64,000 bases of DNA from Raffaelea ambrosiae (taxonomy: Eukaryota > Ascomycota > Sordariomycetes > Ophiostomatales > Ophiostomataceae), in NCBI GenBank assembly GCA_002778195.1, contig PCDI01000016.1, forward strand, positions 814,237 through 878,236. The letters are read 5' to 3'. Below are positions 24,324 through 36,068 of the stretch, in pieces (position 1 is the stretch's first letter; each line of letters opens with the position of its first letter). The translations under genes were made by a program, and so were the position numbers. The notes under the pieces are model-generated. The model searched no databases and was not told the origin of the DNA. It saw only the letters and a list, made by a program, of their open reading frames with translations.

Positions 24324-25477
24324 CTATGCCTTCAGGTGGTACTTGTTGAGTGGCACCCCCTTCGAGCCGACATCCACACGGAACACGGCACCACCAAGGG
24401 CCTTGGCCTCTGGACTGCCCTCGGTGTCCTCGGCCGTGGTGATGAACAGGTCTGTGCCCACAAACTGCGTGCAGGTGATGTTGGGCGTGGGCAGGCGGAC
24501 CTCGCCGACGATACTCCCGTCCGTGGGCGAGATCTTCAGCACGCGGCCAGCGCCATAGACGGCATGCCAGATGTAGCCGTCGGTGTCAACGCGGAAGCCG
24601 TCTGGTCCTCCCGGGCCGGCGTGCTGGTAGACGACGCGCTCGTTGGACAGGGCGCCGCTGGCGGGATCGTAGTCGAAGCCGTAGACCTTGTTCTCGCTGG
24701 TGTGGGTGAAGTACATGGTGCGGCCGTCCGGGGACCAGCCCATGGCGTTGGGGATGGTGAGATCTGGGCGGACCAGGTCGGGGGTCTTGCCGCTCTCAAA
24801 GAGGAAGAGGCCACCTGTGCTTGTTTAGTGGATGCAGGCAGTACAGACTATGCATGCTTCCAATAGGAGCTCAAGCGCAGGGTTGAAGACCAAGAATGCT
24901 CGAATGATGTCTCGAGAGATCTTAAGAGCACCCAAGAACACTCAAAACACGCACGACAAGAACACGCAAAACACGCAGGAATACTTCCTGCAGGCCAGAC
25001 ATGGAACTACAAGCAACACTCACCCTCGGGCTGGAACTCGCCCAGGTTAAAGTCGGTCATGCTGCCCAGCCAGAACCGGCCGTGCGTGTCGGCCGCCCCG
25101 TCGTTCGCGCGGGTGCGCTCAAAGTCGACAGGCTCGCGGCTGACCGCCGGGCCGGTGCTCTGGCTGAAGCGGCCGAGGTACTCGTAGGAGCCGGTCTTGC
25201 GGTCGAGCACGGCGAGGCCGTACTTGAGGCCGACCAGGATGCGGTCGCGCGGGTCGACGCCCTCGATGTCGGCCGTCACGCCGACGGGGACGTCCAGGGT
25301 GATGGTCTGCAGCGACGACGGGCCCTGGGCCAGGTCGACGGCGTGGACCTGGTGCTTGCGGATGTCGACAAAGCGCAGGCTGTTGGTGGCCTCCTCGTAG
25401 AAGGGGCCCTCGCCGAGCAGGCAGTGGATGTTGAGGTAGGGCTCCTTGACGTCCCAGACCTGGAGGCTGCCCGCCAT
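24324..25477 (-). CDS. SMP-30/gluconolactonase/LRE-like six-bladed propeller enzyme
   Basis: Family members are metal-dependent lactonases acting on sugar-acid lactones. Exons 25477-25024 and 24814-24324 give 314 aa, the usual family length. The N-terminal LLGEGPFYEE holds the metal-ligand Glu, TRANDGAADTHGRFWLGSM the substrate Asn/Asp pair, IPNAMGWSPDGRTMYFTHT the second Asn ligand, and GPDGFRVDTDGYIWHAVYGA the catalytic Asp. The intron has GTGAGT/CACAG, and the joined frame reads EFQPEGGGLFLFESGK without a break. No signal peptide is visible, so it is probably cytosolic. The exact lactone cannot be told from sequence. It stands alone in a gene-poor stretch. Confidence 0.93.
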
Positions 25478-26325
25478 GGTGCAATGTGGCGATGTGTTGG
25501 ATGTGTCGGATGTGTTTGGCTACGCTTGTCGAGACCGTTGGCGGATTCGACTGTCGATGGCGATGTCTGTCGGCCTTGTCCGCCTGTTCTCTGCGTCTGG
25601 TTTCTGAAGCTCCCTTTCTTCCGTTTGTTCTGGTGTTTCTCGACGAAAATTCCGAAATCCCGTCGCTTGTTCGCCGCAAGCCGCGGACGAGTTTAGTACT
25701 CACCCGGCTAAATTGGCCAACATAACTACTTTGCAATACGTAAGTCCGACAGTCCCACACGGCAAGCCTGGACAATACATAGTATGCCTCCTCTTTGCCA
25801 GCAAGAATCCACACAAGTCGTTGTCGATATCAGAAATGGGCCATGCCCCGACCGAGCCATCGCAGCGACCAGAAGGACGGGCGCCGCTGCCAATACTGGG
25901 GGAGACAGAAGGCTGCGACACAAGACGCACAGGGGAAAGAAGCAGAAAAGAAAGCCTCGCTGTCATCGTTGCCTCGTCTTCCTGGATGCCCTTTTTCCCC
26001 CGCCTCTCATGCCCGACCACCGTCGTTCAGGCTGTCTGTCCCGGTCGGTCGACCCGCTCGGCCAGGCGGTCCTGCTTTCCGGAGGGGTCCCCCAACAAGC
26101 CAGCACGCGGAAGACTGCTAGAAGAGCCAGCTCGCTGGGTGGCGTGCTGTGGCGGTCGTTGTTTTTTTTCCTTTGTCGCAGTCCTCTCCTCGCCGAGATG
26201 AATGTCTCGTCTTGCCGTCTCTTGCTTGTGTATCGCAGCCCTCCTCACGATGCAGACACCCCCTCGTTGGGCGCCAAGCGCAGTTGTGCTAAAATGGCGC
26301 ACATCTCCAGTGGTGTGTACCATGC

Positions 26326-26328
<3 letters not shown>

Positions 26329-26364
<36 letters not shown>
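26329..26364. repeat. (AC)n microsatellite
   Basis: Eighteen AC units in the gene desert. Confidence 0.92.
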
Positions 26365-26365
<1 letters not shown>

Positions 26366-27757
26366 ATTGTGCGCACATCCGTGGTCCAAAGTCGTTGCAA
26401 ATTCTTTTACCTCACTGCTGCCCCCAAGGTGGCGGACAGAGATCTCGGAAACTTAGTCAACTACCCCCATCTTGCTCACACCCAAACACCATCGTTCCTT
26501 CCTCCCACATACTGGTATCCCACGCAGTTTCCCAATCGGGCAACTGCATTCGGCAGAGCGTGGTAGACAACATGAAGCAACATCTCCGTGACGTGGTGCA
26601 TCGCACCTTCCAACTCTGCAACCCCCCGTCCGTACTCTGCATGACCAAATCATGTGACAGGCAAACCACTACGTTACCACTACACCCAAGGTAAAAGTGG
26701 GTGGGCGGCGTGCTGGCATCTGCGCTCTACAAAGTAGTTGCTATGTATTTTTGGGGAGTTCTTTTTTGCCTCGCCTTTTTTGTCTTTCCGCCCACGGACC
26801 TTTCTACTCCTGCAAGTGCATCTCCTTTTTTTCTTTTTCGCCATGGTTTATTCGCCAACCATGGCCACACGCCATATGCAACACATGCTGCAACCTGATG
26901 CAAAAAGGCTGTAGAACCGGGGCATCGGGAACAGGGGTCTGGCCCGCAAAAGGGGGCGGCGAGGCAAAATGCCAGACTTTGAGTCGAACAATCAGCCATC
27001 GCAGAAACACAAGAAAGACACATGCCAGCCTCCCCGAGTTCGCCTTCTGCTCCTTGCCAATCATTTGCCACCCTTTCATCTCTGCTTTCTGGTCCAGCGG
27101 AGATCCGACACGGGACAAGGGAGATACATGGCGGGCAGTGGGCAGTGGGCAGATGGCCAGGGGCTCTCTGGTGGTTCCTTGGTACGTAGTCGTTCCCTGG
27201 CTGTTCTCTGGTATTAGGAGCCCGGTATATCGAGTCCTATGCGAATTCTTGAGAACTGGGGAAAAGGAACACCCGTGTTCTTTGTTGCTGCCTTCCTCCA
27301 GACCGACAGCCTTGCAGCGTCGTATTCTGTAGCTGAAATCTTACATACGCGTAGTGCATGGTATTATTACACACTACTTCTCTGGGGCGATGAAACGAAA
27401 CGCACACGGCATCCGAGAGGTCGAAGAGGCCCAAGAGTCGTCCCTGACCTGCAGGCCCGAGACGCAATGCAAACAACGCAAAGACCAAGATAGAAGAAGC
27501 CAGGATTGGGAGACAGGAGAGACATGGAGACAGCAAAGAGAGAGTACGAAAATACCACAGGAAAAGACAAAAAATAGAAACACTCCAATTGTGGTTCCTT
27601 GGTTCCGTTTTCAAAATAATCCTCCGCGGACAACAGACTTTCAAGGGAGTGGGAACAAGAAACATAACGGGTCCCGTTCAAGGCAGGTTTTTTTTCGTGC
27701 CGTTCCGTCCAGGAAATCAATTGCCCAACAAGCTTGGGGTTGGGGCAAAGAACATGG

Positions 27758-27759
<2 letters not shown>

Positions 27760-27788
<29 letters not shown>
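27760..27788. repeat. (TTG)n microsatellite
   Basis: About nine TTG units in noncoding DNA. Confidence 0.9.
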
Positions 27789-27789
<1 letters not shown>

Positions 27790-28537
27790 CTGTGGGCCAG
27801 ACGGCACAGTGAAGAATGGGTTGGATGTGCCCGATGGGATGTGGATGTAAAGACAGGAAGGGAAGACGAGCAGGAGAACGAGTGGCAGACGAGAAAAATA
27901 GAAATGGGAATAGAAGAAGTGAAGAAAGGTCAAAGAAAATAGAACCTGACAGAAGAACGTCGGAAATGGACTCGGGACATCACGATCGAAAACTCAAGGT
28001 ACCACGATGCTTGGCAGACCTCTAACTTGGACCTATGGCCTTGCTAACGTATTCGTCATCTTTTCTTCTTTCTTTCTCATTCTCACCCTTCTTTCTGTCC
28101 CTGGTAGCTGCCTTCCATGGCAGATTTCTCGACTGCTGTGCCTCAAGAATCGCCTATGTCTTCTTTCTGACGCCATTCAGAAACAAGGGCAGGAGAACAC
28201 AGCGGCAGATGCAATTACGGCGTATTCAGCCATTGCTTACGATGTCCACAGTAACAGTATTTCCAAGTGCTCTCCAAGTCTTCTAAAGCAGCCCTTGCCT
28301 GTCTCCAATGTTTTGGCCGGATCCATGTGCTTGTGCATCTCACATTCCGTGTCAAAACACGAAAAGAAGTAGTCAAAATATGCACTATCGAGATGGGATA
28401 TCAATACGTGAGACGGGGACGGCTGATTGTCAGTTCCAGTCGCCGAGCACGGTGAAGGCAGGAAGAGCAGGGAGGGCTAAGGGAGGGCGGAACCAGAGAA
28501 AAAAGATGCGAGGATATGTATACACCGGAAGAGAGCC

Positions 28538-28590
28538 AAAGGAGGCCCAAAAAGAGACCCAACAAGAGACCCAAAGAGAGACCCAAATTA
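28538..28590. repeat. 11-12 bp minisatellite, unit near GAGACCCAAA
   Basis: Four imperfect copies of a GAGACCCAA-type unit, followed by a CT tract at 28618-28637. Confidence 0.8.
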
Positions 28591-31500
28591 TAGAACCAGG
28601 AAAGAGAACCAACAGTATCTCTCTCTCTCTCTCTCTCCCATCCCCACTCTGCAGACCGCTCATAGAGTTTCCTCTGTCGAGGGATTTTTTAGTATCCTTT
28701 GCGCGCATTTCTGCCGGGTCGGTGAGCCCGAGCCATAGAACAGCTACGTGTATGGTGATGATAAACCGGTGTGAGGTTTGTGTGTGTGTGTATGTGTGTT
28801 CTTTTTTTTGCCCCCGCTCTGGCCCTTTTCCCAATGATGCCCAACGAGATTCTTGGGCTGAGAGAGAACTCGCAACTGTCCAGTTATTGTGGGTGCCTTT
28901 TCGGTCTTCTCTTTTTTTCTTTTCTCGTTCCCCCAACCACACGCAGGTCGGATGCACATAACCGTGAAGGAAAGCGTACTATGTATTATTGCTCATCCTT
29001 GTATCGGATGTTCTCGTCCGGAGCGAATACGCCGCTGAAATCAAACACAAGGGCCTTCCCTCCAGTCACGCCCTACAGCCTTGCCCCTGGCATCCTCGAA
29101 ACCTGCCCGTCGACCCCTTCCTCTGAGCTACACAACAGGGTAAGAATGTGGTCTTGTGGAGACCTGTCACAGAGCCAGCCAGTGTTTGGGTTTGTTCTTC
29201 GTAAGCCTCATGAACGACTCCGGTCAGCATGGGTCTGCTTGTTTGTTTGTTCTTTTTTTTTCTGTCCGTCTTTCTTCCTTCTTCTTTATTTCTTCGTTCC
29301 TTCTTCTTTATTTCTTCCTTCTTTCCGTTGCAGAATGGTGGCGCTCTTGTGCTTTCCCTGAGATGCTTCCCTCTTTCGTCAACTACCCGATCTTACGTGC
29401 TTATGTGCCCAAAAAAAAGGCACATCATATTCATACAACCCCCTGTCGACAGGGATGGTGATTGGAATACCGTAGGCTACGGTGTAATAATGTATTGCGG
29501 ACAATCACCGAGTCCAGCGTATGGGAAACTTTGTTCGCTGTCCCGCAGTTCCAGCTTTTTTTTTCTTTTCTTTTTTCTGTCTTTTTCCGCCCTTCTTCTT
29601 CTCCTGCTTGCTCAACCCCCTGTTCCTCTTCTTGCGTCCCATGTCCCCCCCCATGTTTCCGATTGTCCCATCCCGAGCGGTTCCCAAGCACCCAGCAGCT
29701 GGATGGTGGGAGGACCCTCCCTCTCCACTATTCGTGCTTTTGCTTCTCTTTATCTTTTCTATTTTGTTCTTCTCTCTCTCTTCTGGGTGCCCTCCCAGCC
29801 GTGAAACAGACAGACAGAAACAATACTGCTTTCCTTTCCGTGCCGCCATGCACGCAAGCTTTCGTCTGTCTCTTCTCTCTCCGCTAGCTGCAGCATGCAA
29901 GCCATCCATGGGCCCTCAGCAGGACATTTACCAGGCATATTATTGTGCAAGGATGCATCCAACTATGTAAGACAGAGAATAGATTCAAAAAGAACCATGT
30001 CGTGTTACAGACCCAAGCAAATCCAAGACCACCACACGACTAGGCTGCACGATCATTTCCACAGCCTGCCACGGCCGTGGAGATGGGGATGCGCGGTAGC
30101 AAGGGAGCATGTAGCACGAGTACACAATCTCTCTCCATGTCTGTATATTGCAAGGGGCATATTGCCTGTGTTCTGTACACATACGGCGTAGTTAGTTACA
30201 GTATGTAGCTATTTTACATTGTAGCCCCCCCCCCCAGCTCTCCTCCCGACAGACACAAAGCGCACGTATTCGTGCATGCCCATTCTTGATTTCTTTCTCG
30301 TGCTGGAGTCCTTTTTGTCTCCCTTTCCCGTCCATCTACCCTGTTTGCCCATCTTAAAAAAAGTTATTTTTATTTCCAATGAATAGGAGGATCGCCAGCA
30401 CTATGGAACGCCGCCTTACTCGCCCTGGCCAGCTATCCACTGCGAAATGACGCACCCTTTCCCCCTTTCCTGCACGAAATTGCAATGCTATGTTATCTTG
30501 AACAGGGCACGCGGGTAGGGGAAGCCATTACGACTGAGGGTCTTCTGACGACCGATGACCCTCTTCTCTCCCCCTGTCCGTCTTTCCCCTTGTTCCCGCG
30601 AGTAGTGCCTTTTGGCTAGCATCTCACCATAGGATTGCGCTGGGCTGGCCGGCCGGCCTCAGCACCCTCCCCTGAACCCTGTCCAGATATCTCCCAGGCG
30701 TCCGGAAGGCTGTCGCACAGGGTCCTGCTCCGAGCTTTTCAGTGTGCAAGGATGACGCCTAGGAAGAGCGCAAGACAATACAGGGCCCCTCCCCAAGACC
30801 CCAGTGATGTTCGCAAGCAGACACTACTATGTAACTACCCAGCGTCGGCCCTCCAGTGGAGTTGGCCCTCCCCTCCTGTACTTTGGTAAGATGCCATGGC
30901 CCGTAACGGAAGATTCCTTCTTTGTGACACGCCAGTAGTCGGGCATGGCGATCCCTAACAATGTAACAGCCATAGTCAGAATCAAGAAGCAGGCCCTTCC
31001 AGCTGGGACCTCTCATGTCGCATTCTCGGAGAGTAATCATATTACGAATCTAAAGTACGAGCATCATCTTACACTGGCACACCATAGCGGGAGCCAAGTT
31101 GATTTGCACCGTTCACCGGTGACGGCGGCTTCCGTGGGTGAAGGAAAGGCCCGAAGACTTTGGGGGGGGAATAACTTACCATAGTAAGGCAGCACGCAAG
31201 AAGTTTCAGAAAATGATGTCTAGTCCCCGGTCCTTTAGCGTATACAGGCGCCGCTATTGCGGACCTGTTCACCCTCTGGCTGGTGCCACTAACAAGCAGG
31301 GGCTGCACAAATGGCAGGTCCAGCCAGGGACAACCTGCACTGGAGTCGTCTTGCGAGAGGCAGAGCATACGAGTAGCATACGAGTAGCTGCTCACACAAT
31401 ACTCGAACCCGTGCATACGCAAGGTTGTTGAATGATACCAGCTGAGCATCCTGTGCAGCCGCTCTGTGCACCTGCAGCCCTTACATCAGATGGGACGTGT

Positions 31501-32482
31501 TGGTGTCACGCCGAAACGCCTCCTGGCCGCCATTTTGGAAGCCACTTCGGAAACCGGCCTTGGAAACCGTCTCCACGAGGCTATGCCATTCGGAATGATG
31601 TCGTGCAAGCTGCAATGTTATAAATAGATGCCGTTCATGACTGTCGAGGGGGGCAATGCAGCTGCCCGTGTGTTGACTTGCTTTGTCTTCAATGCTGTGG
31701 CGCTTGCGCGAGAAGCCAAGTTTCTCGTGTGTAAAAAAAGCGATTGCTGAAAGGGACGGCCAGTCACTATCAGATCCTACATGTCTGCGGACCTTTTGAT
31801 AGGGCTCGGGTGGTGGCGGCATCGCGCCCGCCATCTCTGTGACTCGCATGTAAAATACGAGTTGCCGAACGTGAAACAGCTCTTCTGGACCTGCATTTCC
31901 ATTACTTAGAGTTATTGTTGACTTTTCTTGCGGCTACTTTTCTTTTTCCCCCCCATCTCCAGCCCGTCGGTTGCAGAGCGAGCACAAAAGAAGGAAAGAA
32001 GGCATAGCAGCAAAAAAACACGCACACCGAACAGCCAATCACCCATTTCTCGTCAACGGGGGGGAAGAAAGCAAAGAATGAAAAAGAAGGGGGGGAAAAA
32101 GCAAAGAAAAAGGAAAAATACACATGGTCTCGGCAAACGGGAAATGATGGAACGGGACTTTTTTTTTGGTTTCTTTTCCTGCGTGTCGCGAAATTGCAAT
32201 TTCAACGGCCCCTACTGACTATGGTATCGACACAGAACACAGCCGGGACCAGGGGCCGTTTTCTTTTTCATCTCGCTGCGTGCCGCTTGAGTGCTCAGCT
32301 CTGTGGAAGCTCTGGGAAACTTTCCACCCCCCTGGCGCCTCTTGTCTCGCTAGGACCCACCAGTTTTCTGTACATGGAGCCAGACGCTCGGGACACGGAA
32401 AGGATGCCGCGGTCAAATGGGATGGGTCCAGGATGGACATGGGTGTATCTGTGTGTTGGGTCCAGGCTGGAAAGTACTGAGG

Positions 32483-32512
32483 TACATAGTACATAGTACA
32501 TACTACTATGTA
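32483..32512. repeat. Three TACATAGTA words, two as an inverted repeat
   Basis: TACATAGTA occurs at 32483-32491 and 32490-32498 (overlapping by two bases), and its reverse complement TACTATGTA at 32504-32512. The second and third form a 9-bp stem with a 5-base loop. Confidence 0.9.
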
Positions 32513-33400
32513 TGCAATAGTACGATATTGGTTGCCTTCCAAAAGGGAAAGGGAAGGGTGGGGGGGGTGCCGGTGGCGGCCGCTCTCTGGTGCCGTGGTG
32601 GCTTGCCGTGGTGGCTGCCGTGGTGGCTGCCGCGGGTGCTCTCTGCTTCTGCTCTCTGCTCTGGGTCCTGGCCTGGGAGGCGCTGCTGTTCTCCCTGCTC
32701 TGGGGGTTTCCGAAGCTGCTCAGCCGCCACACATCGCCAGACCGAGTTCGTCTCGTTTTATTTCCTCCGCATCTCGCATATGGCGGTGAATGACGACAGC
32801 GACACGCTAGCTATGCGAGTGTCTCTGTTTGCAACTGTAGGTTGACACACTACCCACATCCGACAGAGTGGGCACGGCAAGAAAAAAGAAAAGCGGTCTC
32901 AGTTTTGGCCGCAGGAGGGTGTTTTGGGAAGCCTGGCTGGCCTGGCTGGTGCTGAGGGAGGACCGTGAGAAGCAGCAGCAGTGGACCCCCTTCTTTTTGC
33001 CTGCGTACAGAAAATGGACACACGAAGTATTCGTACTCGCAGCGTCTGCTTGGCGGGGAGCGCGGAACGTGGTCAGTCAGGAAGTGCGAGTACTATGGAG
33101 CAACCCGTGATTGATGAACACAGGGCTCAGGTTCGCACCCAGGTCCAAGAGCCGCTCGCTTGAAGAGCCCCTCTCTCCAGGCCGCCCCCAGGGTCGCAAG
33201 GCGGCGCCCTCTCCCGCACATCGGCTTGCTGGTGCACCCGTACGCCTGATAGCTCCTGCCAGGCGTTGTGTAATTAAGATACTTGTCAGTGTGAGTGACA
33301 TCTCGCCGTGTATCGGCCTGCTCCATCGCTGCATGCAGCACGACGACCGGTGTGGCCCATGGTGGGTGGTACTGGAGACACACCTGCTCGAGATCGTAGC

Positions 33401-33460
33401 AAGTCAGGAAACAGGTCAGGAAACAAGTCAGGAAACAAGCCAGGGAACAAGCCAGGGAAC
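33401..33460. repeat. 12-bp minisatellite, unit near AAGTCAGGAAAC
   Basis: Five tandem copies that drift from AAGTCAGGAAAC to AAGCCAGGGAAC. The period is a multiple of three, so open frames crossing it show a four-residue protein repeat that need not be translated. Confidence 0.9.
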
Positions 33461-34281
33461 ACGCAAGGGCCGCTGCGAGGGCCAGCATGCTGCAAACCAG
33501 CCCAAAAGGAACGGTGAGAGGCCCGCAAAGGACAGGCGCAGAGCGCTGGACAGCGCCTTTCGGGTGCCCATGAAGCCATGCACAATGACCTCAGAAGGCC
33601 GCCCTCCCGCGTGTAAATATTCCCGACAGGGGAACGGGTCTGGCTCGCTGCTGTGGGTCGCCAGCCGTGCTCCTCTGCTCTGTCGCCCTGTATTGTTCTG
33701 CACGTCGCTGTCCAGTCGTTCAATCCTGTGTCCAGCCCGGTGACCAGCCCAGTCCAGGCGTCCAGGCTCCAGTCCGGTCCAGTCGTTCGGTCCCATCATC
33801 CACTCGTACCCAACAGGCTAGCCGGTCGCCCTGTCTAGTGTTTTTCCTCTTGTCCTCCCCCGGTCTTGATCTTGTTTCTCTTTTGGTCGCCTGCATGATG
33901 CATCGTCTCCGCAAGACAGGCAGAGTCTGCCCATGTACACGTGTATGTATGTAGCTGCATAGCTGGCGTGTGCGCGCACAGCTGCAGCCAGGCCACTGCG
34001 CCGGACGGTGCTGCTCGCCGCCGGCATTGCGCCTCGTGTTCACGACCGACACCGTCTTTTCTGCTGCAACATGCTGGCGTCGATCCCAGAGCGGTGACCA
34101 GACAGACAAGAGCCGGGCTGGTCAGATACCGTACATGTATGGCCCCAGCTTTGGGCACTGACCGTTGTGCGTCCCCGTCGCCGGCCTTCGGTTTCGCCCT
34201 TGCTTGCGGTCTCGCTGGGGAGGGAGCGAGGGCGTTGAGGCCCAACCAAGCCGGCTCTTTTTCTCCTCTGCTAGCCAGCTA

Positions 34282-34302
34282 GTGTGTGTGTGTGTGTGTG
34301 TG
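34282..34302. repeat. (GT)n microsatellite
   Basis: About ten GT units in noncoding DNA. Confidence 0.9.
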
Positions 34303-35743
34303 ATGGAGTTGACGTCGGTTGCATGCAGGCCAGAGGAACGCAGGGCGCACAAACCAGGCACCGCAACGTGTCGCGCAGACGACCGCGCAGGAGCACAGTA
34401 CTTTGTTGAAGTCTATTTGTCGTGCTATGTATTTGTCGTCCATTTGTCAGGCTTGTACCAGTGGGCTGTGCGGACTTGTGCGCGCTTGTCGCTGTCTGTA
34501 AGAGCTCGCGAGCGCTCGCGTGGGCGCTCTGTCGAAAAAGATCATAGCGTGCATGAGGCGAGAACGGCCAGGAAGTACTAATGTATTGGCCAGTTGATCG
34601 TTACGAGCATTAAGTGCCTGCTGAACTGCCCGTTCTCTTGCCGTCTGCATGGCTCGTGCTCTTTCCATTTTAGACTGTCCGGGGTTGTCGTGCGTCGTTC
34701 TTTCCCAGTCGGGTTTTTTGTGCTCTGCACTCGCATCTGTGCTGCTATCCTGCATGAGCGTGTGCCTGTGCCTGCCTGTGTTGTGTATCTTACTATGTAC
34801 GATGCATGCCCTGTTCTCTAGGAGTGGCTGCGTTTACCACAAAACAGGCAACTGCGCGGTCCCGCTCCCGCGCGCCCGTCGCTCTTTCCTGCCAGAGGGC
34901 TGAGTCTGGTCGCAGCCACACACCACACCCCACCCGTTTGCGATCCTTTCTCTGCGGTGAAGCACTCGTTTGGCTTCGTTTTTAGCCCTCCCAGTTTGAC
35001 CATCACCAAGATCCTCCCAGTCCTCTCTGGCTCCCATCCCGGCTAGCGCCCTGCCTAGCGCCATGCCTGTCGGTCCCGAGCTACCCAATCTCCACGAATT
35101 TCATCTTGTTCTTGCCATGGCGGTTGCCCAAGACGGGGGCTCCCCCCTGTCGTACGGGTCGACAGTGACGCATAGACAGCGGCCGTCTTGTGCCGGCGCA
35201 ATTTCTCTGTGTCCTGATACCTCGCACACAAAGTATGGCGTACCCCCTGCACCATGGTCGGGCGTGGCCCACCGCAGGGAAAACACCCCTGGCTCTGCTG
35301 GGGATGGACAGCAGCCGCTAGTTCAGTGCATAGTATCCTACACGGTAAGGACCTCCAATACTGTATGTACGAGCAGGGAGCAGAACAGAGAAAACGACTG
35401 ACCGCCAGAGACCACACCCCCAGCAGAAGACATCCGTGGCGAGCCCCAAGATTCCCCGACAGTGGAACCAGCGACGGCAGCTTCCTTCGCCGCTGGGCGT
35501 TGTGGTCGTACTGTCTTGCCGCGGTGTGCGAAATATGTACGATGTGCGGCACTCTGCAACCACTGCAGATCTGGGTGCCTGACCTGACCGTCTGGTGATG
35601 TCCTGTCTCTTCCCTCCTCTTCCCTTCGCTAGCAGGGGGAGGGGGGGGGAGGGGGCGGTTGGGACCTCCCAAGTTCCAACACACCTCTGGCGTCCCCACC
35701 GGCCCGTGGCACAGTCGAGATACTAGATACATCCATCTTGCAG

Positions 35744-35745
<2 letters not shown>

Positions 35746-35782
<37 letters not shown>
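35746..35782. repeat. (GT)n microsatellite
   Basis: About 18 GT units in the gene desert, preceded by a G-rich stretch at 35634-35660. Confidence 0.92.
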
Positions 35783-35786
<4 letters not shown>

Positions 35787-36027
35787 GGTGTGACGGACCG
35801 GAGGAAGAGATATCACGACCTGCTACGCCCCCACAGGATGGCACGTCTGTTGGCTGTTTCCGGCTGCTGGCTGCCTGTCATTTGCTTGTCACACACGCCA
35901 CTGGCCGTTGGCCAGTTCTTGTCGCCCTGTTGGCAAACAGAGGCCCAGAAAGGAGGCCACAGAAAGCAGAAACCGCAGAGACCGAGACCAGAAACCATAC
36001 GAGTCCACCGTGCCGAACGCACAAACA

Positions 36028-36068
36028 CGCGAGAACACACGAAAACACACGAAAACACATGAAAACCC
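36028..36068. repeat. 10-bp minisatellite, unit near GAAAACACAC
   Basis: Four tandem copies with a few substitutions in noncoding DNA. Confidence 0.85.

Noticed and set aside
33111..33743. 210-codon plus-strand frame with a QETSQ repeat
   Set aside because: The repeat is the 12-bp minisatellite; the rest has no domain or bias.
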